From: Candidatus Ulvibacter alkanivorans
GTDB lineage: Bacteria > Bacteroidota > Bacteroidia > Flavobacteriales > Flavobacteriaceae
Length of the DNA stretch: 32,723 bases
Direction: 5' to 3'
Assembly: GCF_003333325.1 (NCBI RefSeq)
Contig: NZ_QOLC01000057.1
Location: forward strand, 1-32,723
The notes beneath the pieces were generated by a model. The model ran no database searches, was not told where the DNA came from, and saw only the letters and a list, made by a program, of their open reading frames with translations. Each line of letters begins with the position of its first letter. The stretch's first letter is position 1. The position numbers were made by a program, and so were the translations under genes. Positions 1 through 8,079 of this stretch are shown piece by piece.

Positions 1-13
1 TAAAAGAAGTACT

Positions 14-964
14 ATGAATAATATACCCAGTGTAGATCTTGCCGATTTTTTAAGTGATGACCCAAAACGAAAACAAAAGTTCGTTAATGAAATAGGAAAG
101 GCTTATGAAGAGATCGGATTTGTTTCTTTAAAAAATCATTTTTTAAGTGACGATTTGGTCGATGAACTATACAAAGAAGTTAAGGCATTTTTTGCCCTTC
201 CCTTAGAAACCAAGAAAAAATATGAAATTGAAGGTCTAGGCGGGCAACGTGGCTATGTTTCCTTTGGAAAAGAGCACGCAAAGGGTAAAAAGGAAGGCGA
301 TCTTAAAGAATTTTGGCACTTTGGCCAAGAGCCTGAAGAAGATGCAGATCTTCCTGAAGATTATCCCGATAATGTGATCGTAGAAGAGCTTAAAGATTTT
401 AATCATACCGGTATGGAAGCGTATCGTATGTTAGAAAAGACAGGGATCTATGTATTACGAGCATTGGCCTTATATATTGGTTTGGACGAGCATTATTTCG
501 ATCATTGGGCAGCCAATGGCAATAGCATTCTTAGACCAATACACTACCCTCCTATTACGGAAGAACCCAAAGGCGCTGTTCGCGCAGGGGCACATGGCGA
601 CATAAATTTGATCACTTTATTAATGGGAGCTTCTACTGGTGGTCTTCAAGTGCTTCGTAAGGACGGAGAATGGATAGATGCCATCCCCGAAGAGGATGAA
701 CTTGTTATTAATGTAGGTGATATGCTAGAACGACACACCAATAATAAGTTACGATCCACCATTCATCGTGTGGTAAATCCGCCGCGAGAGGAATGGGACA
801 ACCCAAGATATTCGATACCTTTCTTTATGCATCCACGCGGTGATATGGATCTAAGTTGTTTGCCCGAGTGTGTAGATGAAGAACATCCAAAAGCCTATCC
901 CGATATCACGGCAGGTAAATTTTTACACCAACGTCTGGTAGAGATAGGTTTGATAAAAAAATAA
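14..964 (+). CDS. 2-oxoglutarate/Fe(II)-dependent oxygenase, isopenicillin N synthase-like
   Basis: A 316-residue soluble oxygenase of the isopenicillin N synthase/plant-type 2OG-Fe(II) family. The N-terminal DIOX_N part (about residues 4-115) carries the usual 'IPSVDL' opening and 'GFVSLKNH' stretch. The C-terminal double-stranded beta-helix has the iron triad H194-x-D196 and H251, and the 2-oxoglutarate-binding R266-x-S268 ('RYS'). No signal peptide is present, so it should act in the cytoplasm. Length is normal for the family. The start follows an A-rich leader with AAAGAAG about 6 bases upstream. It opens a same-strand run with the SUI1, phosphorylase and binding-protein-like genes. Family assignment is firm; the substrate cannot be read from the sequence, and I see no biosynthetic cluster beside it. 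Confidence 0.9.
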   Translation: MNNIPSVDLADFLSDDPKRKQKFVNEIGKAYEEIGFVSLKNHFLSDDLVDELYKEVKAFFALPLETKKKYEIEGLGGQRGYVSFGKEHAKGKKEGDLKEFWHFGQEPEEDADLPEDYPDNVIVEELKDFNHTGMEAYRMLEKTGIYVLRALALYIGLDEHYFDHWAANGNSILRPIHYPPITEEPKGAVRAGAHGDINLITLLMGASTGGLQVLRKDGEWIDAIPEEDELVINVGDMLERHTNNKLRSTIHRVVNPPREEWDNPRYSIPFFMHPRGDMDLSCLPECVDEEHPKAYPDITAGKFLHQRLVEIGLIKK

Positions 965-985
965 ATTAAAAGACAGCATACACTT

Positions 986-1312
986 ATGGATCTTCAAGAT
1001 CAACTTAAAAACCTCTTTCCCGATCATGAGCCGGAAGAAACCCATAATCCCGAACCCGAACCCACGGTTTGGCTTCAGGATGACCCACTCTTATGTAAGT
1101 ACGAGAAACGTCGTGGAAAACCCATTACCATTATTTCAGGGTATAACGGAGCTCAGAGCGACTTTAAACAACTCGCAAAAGAGATAAAGCAATTACTTGG
1201 TGTCGGGGGAAGTTTTAAGAATGAGGAGATCATCATACAAGGTGATTTTAGAGATAGGATCATGGTGTTTCTACAAGACAAAGGATTTGCGGTAAAGCGC
1301 GTTGGTGGATAA
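986..1312 (+). CDS. SUI1/eIF1-like translation factor (YciH family)
   Basis: A 108-residue protein with a charged, disordered first 40 residues ('PEETHNPEPEP') and a C-terminal SUI1 fold from about residue 43. The core 'KPITIISGYNG' beta strand, 'LAKEIKQLLGVGGS' helix and 'IIIQGDFRDRI' are the family signature. Bacterial SUI1 proteins such as E. coli YciH resemble eukaryotic eIF1 and are thought to influence start-site fidelity on the 30S subunit; they are normally dispensable. It lies 21 bp after the oxygenase and 9 bp before the phosphorylase, so it is probably co-transcribed. Family call is strong; the cellular role in this organism is inferred. Confidence 0.9.
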   Translation: MDLQDQLKNLFPDHEPEETHNPEPEPTVWLQDDPLLCKYEKRRGKPITIISGYNGAQSDFKQLAKEIKQLLGVGGSFKNEEIIIQGDFRDRIMVFLQDKGFAVKRVGG

Positions 1313-1321
1313 TTATACGAT

Positions 1322-2191
1322 ATGAGAATACCCGAATCTGAACTGATACTTAACCCGGACGGCAGTATCTATCATTTAAACCTAAAACCGGAGCAGATCG
1401 CTACTACCATCATCACCGTAGGTGATCCCGATCGTGTGGATGCTGTGTCAGCCAATTTCGACCGCATCGATACCAAGGTGCATCGACGTGAGTTTAAGAC
1501 GCATACCGGCTGGTACAAGGACACAAGAATAACTGTGATCTCTACGGGTATTGGAACCGATAATATTGATATTGTCCTAAACGAGTTGGATGCGTTGGTG
1601 AATATCGATTTTGGCACAAGAAAGGTCAAGGACGATCACACCCAACTTCAAATTATTCGTATAGGAACTTCTGGAGCCATTCAACCGGAGATTCCTGTAG
1701 ATAGTTTTTTGATTTCTGAAAAAGCGATTGGATTTGATAACTTGTTGCATTTCTACGGAAACACTTCATTTTTAGACACTAATTTTTCCGAAGCATTTAA
1801 AGAACATACCAATTGGAATCCAGCTAAATCAGATCCGTATGTAGTTGAAGCCGATCCAAAATTAGTATCTAGGTTTTCTTCCGAAGCATTTCTAAAAGGA
1901 ATAACAGCTACTAATGTTGGATTTTATGGCCCTCAAGGAAGAGTGTTACGCCTTCCTGCCAATGATGAACGATTAAAAGAAACCATTGCTTCCTTTGAGT
2001 ACAAGGGTGCAAAGATTACCAATTTTGAAATGGAAACTTCGGGGATCTATGGAATGGCTGCGTTATTAGGACATAGTGCGATCTCATTAAATGCCATCTT
2101 AGCGAATCGGGCCAATGGAACTTTTAGTGAGCAACCACAAGAAACCACCGACCGATTAATTCAAAAAACATTAGCACTTTTAGTATCATGA
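1322..2191 (+). CDS. Nucleoside phosphorylase, uridine phosphorylase-like (PNP/UDP family)
   Basis: A 289-residue member of the PNP_UDP_1 superfamily, which splits nucleosides with phosphate into base and (deoxy)ribose 1-phosphate. Visible motifs are the phosphate-binding 'GDPDRV' at 34-39, 'STGIGTDN' at about 74-81, 'RIGTSGAIQ' at 113-121, and the nucleoside-site 'FEMETSGIYGMA' at 235-246, where the Met-Glu pair contacts ribose. It is slightly longer than E. coli Udp, with an insertion around residues 95-110. Its final codons overlap the next start by four bases (ATGA), implying translational coupling to the binding-protein-like gene. Nucleoside preference (uridine versus purine) is not certain from sequence. 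Confidence 0.88.
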   Translation: MRIPESELILNPDGSIYHLNLKPEQIATTIITVGDPDRVDAVSANFDRIDTKVHRREFKTHTGWYKDTRITVISTGIGTDNIDIVLNELDALVNIDFGTRKVKDDHTQLQIIRIGTSGAIQPEIPVDSFLISEKAIGFDNLLHFYGNTSFLDTNFSEAFKEHTNWNPAKSDPYVVEADPKLVSRFSSEAFLKGITATNVGFYGPQGRVLRLPANDERLKETIASFEYKGAKITNFEMETSGIYGMAALLGHSAISLNAILANRANGTFSEQPQETTDRLIQKTLALLVS

Positions 2192-3042
2192 CAAAACTGC
2201 ACATTGGCGGCGTGCCAGAACATTTTAACCTACCTTGGTACCTTACTCTTCGCGACAAGGCGTATCATGAGAAAGATGTAAATCTGCGTTGGAAAGATTA
2301 TCATGGGGGTACCGGTCAAATGTGTAAAGCCTTACGTTCAGGTGAGATCGACATGGCTGTAATCCTGACAGAAGGGATCATTAGAGACATAGTGGAAGGT
2401 AATAGCGCAAAGATCATTCAAGTGTTTGTAAAATCGCCATTAATTTGGGGGGTACACGTGGCAAAGAACTCTACGTATAGGCAAGTGGACGATTTGCGTG
2501 GCACCGAAGCAGCAATTAGTAGATATGGTTCAGGATCTCATCTTATGGCGTATGTAAATGCCGAAAATGAAGGATGGAACATGGAGCAAGATCTAAATTT
2601 CACGGTCGTTGAGAATCTTGCTGGGGCGTTGCAAATGTTACCTGAAGGAAATGGAGATTATTTTATGTGGGAAAAATTCACCACAAAACCGTACGTGGAC
2701 AACGGACCGTTCCGACTTGTAGGCGAATGCCCTACCCCTTGGCCATGTTTTGTTATTGCAGTGCGCGAAGAAGTCTTATCATCAAATGCGACTGCTGTCC
2801 AATCGATCTTGGAGATCATTAATGAAACCACAAAAGAATTCAAGAATATTCCCGGGATCGATACTATGATTGCTGAACGATACGACCAGAAATTAGAAGA
2901 CGTACGTGCATGGTTGGAGCTTACAGAGTGGGACCAGAAGAATTTAACTGCGGAAGAAGTGAACGAGGTGCAGCAAAAATTACAACAGTTAGATCTCATC
3001 AATACTACCTTACCTGTGGAGGAGATCTTATATGATCTCTAA
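2188..3042 (+). CDS. Cytosolic periplasmic-binding-protein-like (NMT1/THI5-like) protein
   Basis: A 284-residue protein with the two-lobed substrate-binding fold of NMT1/THI5-type ABC-transporter receptors: 'GGVPEHFNLPWYLTLRD' near the start, a helix-rich lobe with 'GEIDMAVILTEG' at about 52-63, and 'ISRYGSGSHLMAY' at about 110-122. Unlike true receptors it has no signal peptide or lipobox, and no permease or ATPase gene is adjacent. It overlaps the nucleoside phosphorylase stop by 4 bases. A cytosolic sensor, a carrier or an enzyme built on this fold are all possible; a thiamine-precursor link would be a guess. The fold call is reasonably strong, the function is unknown. Confidence 0.7.
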   Translation: MTKLHIGGVPEHFNLPWYLTLRDKAYHEKDVNLRWKDYHGGTGQMCKALRSGEIDMAVILTEGIIRDIVEGNSAKIIQVFVKSPLIWGVHVAKNSTYRQVDDLRGTEAAISRYGSGSHLMAYVNAENEGWNMEQDLNFTVVENLAGALQMLPEGNGDYFMWEKFTTKPYVDNGPFRLVGECPTPWPCFVIAVREEVLSSNATAVQSILEIINETTKEFKNIPGIDTMIAERYDQKLEDVRAWLELTEWDQKNLTAEEVNEVQQKLQQLDLINTTLPVEEILYDL

Positions 3043-3082
3043 AAATTTTTAAAAGCCAACGCAACCCGAGAAGAGGAATTGC

Positions 3083-3106
3083 ATCTTACTAATATAAAAG
3101 TAAGAT
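3083..3106 (+). other. Inverted repeat just upstream of a miniprotein gene
   Basis: The arms ATCTTACT (3083-3090) and AGTAAGAT (3099-3106) are perfect complements around an 8-base AT-rich loop. The second arm ends one base before the ATG at 3108. It could be an RNA hairpin over the translation start or a protein-binding site. There is no T tract, so it is not a standard terminator. Confidence 0.4.
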
Positions 3107-3107
3107 C

Positions 3108-3215
3108 ATGATAACATTTCTAATCATTTTAGGGGCCTTACTTCTAACTAACTACCTTTTGTTGGAATTTAGTTGCAACGATGCAACAGAGCCCGAAATA
3201 CCGGAAGAAGAATAG
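3108..3215 (+). CDS. 35-residue membrane miniprotein
   Basis: A short open frame, ATG at 3108 and TAG at 3213-3215. Residues 2-19 (ITFLIILGALLLTNYLLL) form one hydrophobic helix. They are followed by a short Cys-containing linker (C24) and an acidic tail ending PEIPEEE. The helix plus acid-tail layout is that of a real single-pass miniprotein rather than noise, and the frame fills most of the gap between the binding-protein-like gene and ung. I know of no named family. It follows the preceding gene by 65 bp and could be on the same transcript or have its own start after the hairpin at 3083-3106. Confidence 0.5.
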   Translation: MITFLIILGALLLTNYLLLEFSCNDATEPEIPEEE

Positions 3216-3246
3216 AACGTACTCCCCATCTATTCTTTATATAATT

Positions 3247-3912
3247 TTACCATTGAATGGGAGTCTTCCCATTTTTTATCAAATATTCGTTTACCTTGCT
3301 AAAATGCTTGTTCCCGAACCAATATCCTCTATTGGCGCTTAACGGTGATGGGTGACCGCTTGTTAATACCAAATGTTTAGTGGCATCTATCTTGGCACCT
3401 TTGCGTTTTGCATATCCACCCCACAACAAAAATACGAGTCCGTCGCGTTCTTTCGACAAGATCGAGATAACCGCATCGGTGAATTTTTCCCATCCCTTAT
3501 TTTGATGACTTCCGGCTTCATGCGCACGAACGGTTAAGGTAGCATTTAGCAATAATACACCTTGAGAGGCCCAGCGTTCTAAATTTCCGGATGGTGGGAT
3601 GGGTACACCAATATCACTTTCTATTTCAGAAAATATATTGAGAAGTGACGGTGGTTTTTTTATGCCCTCACCCACCGAAAAACAAAGTCCGTTGGCCTGA
3701 TTCGGGCCGTGATACGGATCTTGCCCTAATATCACCACCTTGACCTCCTTATAAGGAGTATGATTGAATGCTGAAAAGATCTTATTTCCCGGCGGAAAAC
3801 AAGTGTTCTTGGAATATTCTTCTTTAACAAAAGTTCTCAATTCTTCAAAATATGGTTTTTCAAATTCCGATTGTAATACCTGCTTCCATTCTGCCTCTAT
3901 TTTTACATCCAT
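3247..3912 (-). CDS. ung: Uracil-DNA glycosylase, family 1
   Basis: Removes uracil from DNA, opening base-excision repair. With the ATG at 3912 the protein is 221 residues, close to E. coli Ung (229). The water-activating motif GQDPYHGP is at 63-70 (catalytic D65), followed by 'NGLCFSV'. 'LLLNATLTV' lies at 120-128. The DNA-intercalation motif HPSPLS is at 187-192 with catalytic H187. A TTG at 3933 in frame would add seven residues, but the ATG fits the family better. It is divergent from the MutS2 gene, with 82 bp between the starts, and converges on the miniprotein gene. Identification is essentially certain. Confidence 0.97.
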   Translation of the reverse strand: MDVKIEAEWKQVLQSEFEKPYFEELRTFVKEEYSKNTCFPPGNKIFSAFNHTPYKEVKVVILGQDPYHGPNQANGLCFSVGEGIKKPPSLLNIFSEIESDIGVPIPPSGNLERWASQGVLLLNATLTVRAHEAGSHQNKGWEKFTDAVISILSKERDGLVFLLWGGYAKRKGAKIDATKHLVLTSGHPSPLSANRGYWFGNKHFSKVNEYLIKNGKTPIQW

Positions 3913-3994
3913 AATTAGTACTTTTGTGATCAATAAAATTACTAATTCAAACAGAGAATCCTATTAAAGTAGGGCTATATTTCGAAGCAGGGAA

Positions 3995-6154
3995 ATGATC
4001 CGAATTACAAAGAAAACATTAGAGGACTTAGAGTTTCCCTCGGTGCTACAACAAGTAGCCTCCAATTGCATTACCGAGATGGGCGCCGTCGCCACCTTGG
4101 AAATACTTCCGTTTGCAGACCAAGACGCTATACAACCTGAATTAGCACGCGTAAAAGAATTTTCTGCCTCCTTCAATGGAGATAATCGAATACCAAATCA
4201 CGGATTTGAAGCGCTTAACAAAGAATTACGGCTTCTTGAGATCGAGAACAGTACCATAGAGGTGTCTGGTTTTCGTCGCATTCTAGGAGCTTCAGAAACT
4301 ACGCGATCCTTATTGGGATTCTTCAGAAAGAATGAAGAATTCTATATCGCTTTACATGCTTTTTCTTCGGAAATTAATTTCGATTCGAGTATTTCCGAAG
4401 CGATACATGGTGTTCTGGACCGATATGGAGACGTAAAAGATGATGCTTCCGAAGCACTTTCAGAAATAAGAAAACGGCTTAGTGTTGTGAAAGGGCAGAT
4501 AAACAGTTCGTTTGGAAAGGCCCTTGCTCGTTATTCACAAGCCGATTACCTGGATGAGATCAAGGAAAGTGTTGTCGACAATAGAAGAGTGTTAGCCGTA
4601 AAGGCAATGTATCGTCGTAAAGTGAACGGGGCTGTGATGGGAACTTCAAAAACCGGCAGTATTGTCTACATAGAGCCGCAAGAAACGCTGAACTTTGCGA
4701 ACGAACTTAGTAATTTGATTTACGAAGAGCGGGAAGAAATTAAACGAATCTTAAAGGCACTCACCGAATTCGTACGACCCAAGGCACATCTATTACAAAC
4801 GTATCAATCCTATCTCACCCAAATTGATGTGATCTATGCCAAAGCGAAGTATGCGCTTAAAGTTGAAGGAGTCCTGCCTATTATAAGTGAAGAAAAGCAT
4901 ACGTATTTAAAAGATGCCTATCACCCATTGCTGTTGGTGGCGAATAAAAAAAGGAATGAAAAAACGTTTCCACAGACCATAGAATTACAACCTGATAAAC
5001 GAATTATAGTGATCTCGGGTCCCAATGCAGGGGGAAAGAGCATTACGTTAAAAACTGTGGGGTTGTTACAGATCATGCTTCAAAGCGGCATGCTAATTCC
5101 TTGTGAACCAACAAGCGAGTTGTGCTTTTTTGAACGCGTGCTAACCGATATTGGAGATAACCAATCTATCGAAAACCATCTAAGTACCTATAGCTATCGA
5201 TTGAAGAAGATGAATCAATTTCTTCGGAAATGCAATGCCAAGACCCTATTCCTTATCGATGAGTTTGGTACAGGAAGTGATCCCGAGTTAGGGGGTGCGT
5301 TGGCTGAAACCTTTTTGGAAGTATTTTACGAACGAGAAGCCTTCGGAATAATCACAACGCATTATACCAATTTAAAGTTGTTGGCCAATGAATTGCCGCA
5401 CGCGATTAACGCAAATATGCAATTTGACAGTAGATCGTTAGAACCGCTATATCAATTGCATTTGGGAGAGGCAGGAAGTTCGTTCACTTTTGAAGTAGCC
5501 CAAAAGAATGGAATTCCCTATAGTTTGATAAATAGAGCAAAGAAAAAAATTGAACGTGGTAAAGTACGCTTCGATAAGACCATTGCTAATTTGCAAAAAG
5601 AACGTTCTAAGCTACGACAAACATCGGCAAGTCTGAAGGACTCGCAAGTAAAGGCCAAAGAAGAAAGCAAGCAGTTAGAAGAAATAAACAAACGCGTTCA
5701 AGAAAAACTGGAGAGCTATCAAGAGTTATACGATAGTAACCAGAAGATGATCAGTTTGGGAAAAAAGTTTGATGCACTCTCTGAACGTTATTTTAACAAC
5801 AAACGAAAAAAAGCACTTATAGACGAGCTGATGAAATTGGTCATGGTAGAGAACAGCAAACGAAAAAAAGTAGCGCCTAAACAAAAGAAGGCAGTTAAGG
5901 CCAAGAAGCAAGAGGTAGCCAAAGAAGTTGAAAAAGAAGTAGCCGTAATACGAAAACGTAAAAAAAAGGAAAAAGAAAAAGCCAAAGCGACTCCGGCGCC
6001 CAAGCCAAAAGTGGTGTTAAAGGTTGGCGATAGGGTTCGCATGATCGATGGGCGAGCCATTGGCACCATAGACAGTCTAGAAAAAAACAAAGCAATCGTT
6101 AATTACGGCATGTTCACAACAAATGTAAGTGTAAACGAATTGGAAAAGGTATGA
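3995..6154 (+). CDS. MutS2-like ATPase, form without Smr nuclease domain
   Basis: A 719-residue MutS-family ATPase. An N-terminal MutS III/lever region (about 1-300) leads into the ATPase core with Walker A GPNAGGKS at about 342-349 and Walker B 'LFLIDEFGTGSDPELGG' at about 418-434, then the 'ITTHYTNLK' switch. A long coiled coil (about 510-600) and a very Lys-rich linker (about 605-668) follow. The last 50 residues ('VGDRVRMIDGRAIGTIDSL') look like a small KOW/SH3-type barrel. Canonical MutS2 is about 780 residues and ends in an Smr endonuclease domain, absent here. MutS2 proteins act on recombination intermediates or collided ribosomes rather than mismatches. The next gene overlaps by 4 bases. 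Confidence 0.9.
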   Translation: MIRITKKTLEDLEFPSVLQQVASNCITEMGAVATLEILPFADQDAIQPELARVKEFSASFNGDNRIPNHGFEALNKELRLLEIENSTIEVSGFRRILGASETTRSLLGFFRKNEEFYIALHAFSSEINFDSSISEAIHGVLDRYGDVKDDASEALSEIRKRLSVVKGQINSSFGKALARYSQADYLDEIKESVVDNRRVLAVKAMYRRKVNGAVMGTSKTGSIVYIEPQETLNFANELSNLIYEEREEIKRILKALTEFVRPKAHLLQTYQSYLTQIDVIYAKAKYALKVEGVLPIISEEKHTYLKDAYHPLLLVANKKRNEKTFPQTIELQPDKRIIVISGPNAGGKSITLKTVGLLQIMLQSGMLIPCEPTSELCFFERVLTDIGDNQSIENHLSTYSYRLKKMNQFLRKCNAKTLFLIDEFGTGSDPELGGALAETFLEVFYEREAFGIITTHYTNLKLLANELPHAINANMQFDSRSLEPLYQLHLGEAGSSFTFEVAQKNGIPYSLINRAKKKIERGKVRFDKTIANLQKERSKLRQTSASLKDSQVKAKEESKQLEEINKRVQEKLESYQELYDSNQKMISLGKKFDALSERYFNNKRKKALIDELMKLVMVENSKRKKVAPKQKKAVKAKKQEVAKEVEKEVAVIRKRKKKEKEKAKATPAPKPKVVLKVGDRVRMIDGRAIGTIDSLEKNKAIVNYGMFTTNVSVNELEKV

Positions 6155-6558
6155 CCTCAACACAACCTCATAAGATCATATTATTCGACGGAGTGTGCAA
6201 CCTTTGTAACAGTTCTGTAACTTTTATCATAAAAAGAGATTACAAGGACAGGTTCCGATTTGCAGCCTTGCAAAGCGAAATTGGACAACATTATATCCAA
6301 AAATTCGATATCGATCCTGTTGAAACTGATTCTATTATTCTTGTTGAAGCCGACAACTATTACGCAAAATCGTCGGCAGCGTTGCGCATTGCGAAGTATC
6401 TGTCGGGTGGGTATCCCCTGCTCTACGGTTTTATGATCGTTCCAAAATTTATTCGAAATACCGTGTATGATTATATCGCGAAGAATCGATATAAATGGTA
6501 TGGAAAACGGGAGCAATGTATGATCCCAACACCCGAGCTCAAGGCCAAGTTCTTATAA
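6151..6558 (+). CDS. DCC-family thiol-disulfide oxidoreductase-like protein
   Basis: A 135-residue DUF393/DCC protein. The defining motif D-G-V-C-N-L-C at residues 13-19 follows the first beta strand 'KIILF'. A central 'RFAALQSEIGQ' segment and a C-terminal 'YDYIAKNRYKWYGKREQC' helix region complete the family pattern. The CxxC pair suggests thioredoxin-like redox chemistry, though the biochemical role of DCC proteins is poorly defined. No signal peptide. Its ATG overlaps the MutS2 stop (ATGA), so the two are translated from one message. Length is typical. Confidence 0.9.
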   Translation: MTSTQPHKIILFDGVCNLCNSSVTFIIKRDYKDRFRFAALQSEIGQHYIQKFDIDPVETDSIILVEADNYYAKSSAALRIAKYLSGGYPLLYGFMIVPKFIRNTVYDYIAKNRYKWYGKREQCMIPTPELKAKFL

Positions 6559-6565
6559 GTTCTCA

Positions 6566-6573
6566 CTTCGGAA
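6566..6573 (-). repeat. Intergenic copy of the iterated octamer TTCCGAAG
   Basis: On the plus strand it reads CTTCGGAA. This is the only non-coding copy among about 35 that I counted in the window, and it lies 8 bases after the DCC gene stop. It matters because it cannot be explained by codon use. See the finding on the iterated octamer. Confidence 0.6.
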
Positions 6574-6623
6574 ATAGCCGTGTTTCACGGCAAATACTCG
6601 TATCTTACTACTATTATTTGTTA

Positions 6624-6650
6624 GGTTAATGAACGGTTAACGGCATTAAC
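6624..6650. promoter_or_regulatory. Candidate response-regulator operator upstream of the two-component operon
   Basis: GGTTAA occurs at 6624-6629 and again at 6635-6640, exactly 11 bp apart, the spacing at which OmpR/PhoB-type regulators bind in tandem. An overlapping inverted repeat GTTAATG (6625-6631) / CATTAAC (6644-6650) is also present. The site is 41 bp before the histidine-kinase ATG, and the downstream regulator has an OmpR-type DNA-binding domain, so autoregulation is a reasonable inference. No exact -7 box is nearby; TATTTTTA at 6679-6686 is one base off the consensus. Confidence 0.4.
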
Positions 6651-6690
6651 TTATGCATTATTTTCTACGAACTAATCATATTTTTATGCC

Positions 6691-8079
6691 ATGCAATTGA
6701 AACTAAAGGTGTTAATTTTTGGATCGGTGCTCACTTTGGTGGCCCTAATCGCTATTCAAGGATACCTCATTTATAATTCTTACGAACTTAAGAAAAAGAC
6801 CATCACCATCGATGCTCGAAATGCGATTGCTAAATTATACAACACTCCCGAGATTGATTCCATCTTTTGGACATACAGAAACGATTTTAAAGCAAATTTG
6901 ACCAAGTACGAAAAAGATGAGATTTCGCAAACTACATTATTAAACCGCCTTCAAGAAAAAGCAAAAGCGATCAATCCGTCTTTTATGGAAGTGTACAGTA
7001 AAGGACTGGAGGAATACGCTAATAATATCGATGTTGAATTTAAAAAGATAGTTACAAGCATAACAGTAACCGATTCTCTTGGCACTACCGATGTACTTTA
7101 TACTTTAGAGGAAAACGACACGATTCTTATCGCAGGGATGAATTTTTCTTCGGAAGAAGGCTTGCTCATCAACAACAGTACTTGGCAAGACAATCATATA
7201 GTACCACATGCTAATGGAGAATCCGAACAGGTTGATCTAAACTTTAAATCGAGTATTTATATGAGTATCTCAAATTGGAATACACTTATAATAAAGGAGC
7301 TCGCCGGACTTATGATCATCTCTACCTTGTTATTCCTTTTTGTAGTTGGTCTGCTATATTATTCGATTCAGAATTTAATTAAGCAGAAAAAAGTAGCCGA
7401 TATAAAAACCGACTTTATCAATAATATCACTCATGAATTAAAAACGCCGCTGTCAACACTTTCATTGGCCACTAAAACACTTACCAACGAATACGCCAAT
7501 GACAACAAAGAAATGGCAGATGAAGCAATAAATATTGTAAATCGCCAAAATATCCGACTTCAAAAACTAATCGATCAAGTTCTACAAAGTAGCCTTGGCT
7601 ATAAATCGATCGTACTTACTACCGAAGAATTTAATACTACCCTATTCTTGAACGAGACCTTAGACGATTTCTTATTGTCGGTAGAACAAGGAATTGAAGT
7701 AAAACGGAATATCGATTCAACCGGAATGCTTATGATAGCCGACAAGTTTTATTTAAGTACTGCGATCATCAATATTTTGAATAATGCAGTGAAATACGGT
7801 GGAACCGTATTAACCGTCACTTACAAAGTTGGTAAGAACAATAGCTCACATCTTATTTCTATCGCGGATAACGGTATTGGTATTTCTGAAAAATATCAAA
7901 AGGCAATTTTCGAGAAATTCTATCGTGTGAGCGAGCAGGACACCCATAACTACAAAGGATTAGGGTTGGGACTCTATTATACCAGTCAGATTATCAAAGC
8001 TCATAATGGAAGTATTTCGGTAGAAAGCCGTGAAGGTCACGGTACTACATTTACAATATCAATTCCTTTAGCACGATGA
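6691..8079 (+). CDS. Membrane sensor histidine kinase
   Basis: A 462-residue kinase. TM1 spans about residues 6-29, a roughly 170-residue periplasmic sensor region follows, and TM2 is at about 203-226. The dimerisation/phosphoacceptor helix carries 'THELKTPLS' with H248. The ATPase domain has the N box 'INILNNAVKYGG' (about 357-368), G1 'IADNGIGIS' (about 391-399), F box 'IFEKFYRV' and G2 'GLGLGLYY'. No PAS or HAMP domain is obvious. The sensor region is not recognisable by eye, so the signal is unknown. Its stop overlaps the response regulator start (ATGA), which marks the cognate pair. Confidence 0.95.
   Translation: MQLKLKVLIFGSVLTLVALIAIQGYLIYNSYELKKKTITIDARNAIAKLYNTPEIDSIFWTYRNDFKANLTKYEKDEISQTTLLNRLQEKAKAINPSFMEVYSKGLEEYANNIDVEFKKIVTSITVTDSLGTTDVLYTLEENDTILIAGMNFSSEEGLLINNSTWQDNHIVPHANGESEQVDLNFKSSIYMSISNWNTLIIKELAGLMIISTLLFLFVVGLLYYSIQNLIKQKKVADIKTDFINNITHELKTPLSTLSLATKTLTNEYANDNKEMADEAINIVNRQNIRLQKLIDQVLQSSLGYKSIVLTTEEFNTTLFLNETLDDFLLSVEQGIEVKRNIDSTGMLMIADKFYLSTAIINILNNAVKYGGTVLTVTYKVGKNNSSHLISIADNGIGISEKYQKAIFEKFYRVSEQDTHNYKGLGLGLYYTSQIIKAHNGSISVESREGHGTTFTISIPLAR

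Noticed and set aside
3913..3933. The longer uracil-DNA glycosylase start at the TTG at 3933
   Set aside because: The ATG at 3912 gives the expected family length and N terminus; the extra seven residues are unsupported.
6577..6591. A GCCGTG-TTT-CACGGC hairpin after the DCC gene, considered as a terminator
   Set aside because: The stem is only 6 bp with a 3-base loop and is followed by CAAATACTCG rather than a T tract; it may be a weak RNA fold only.
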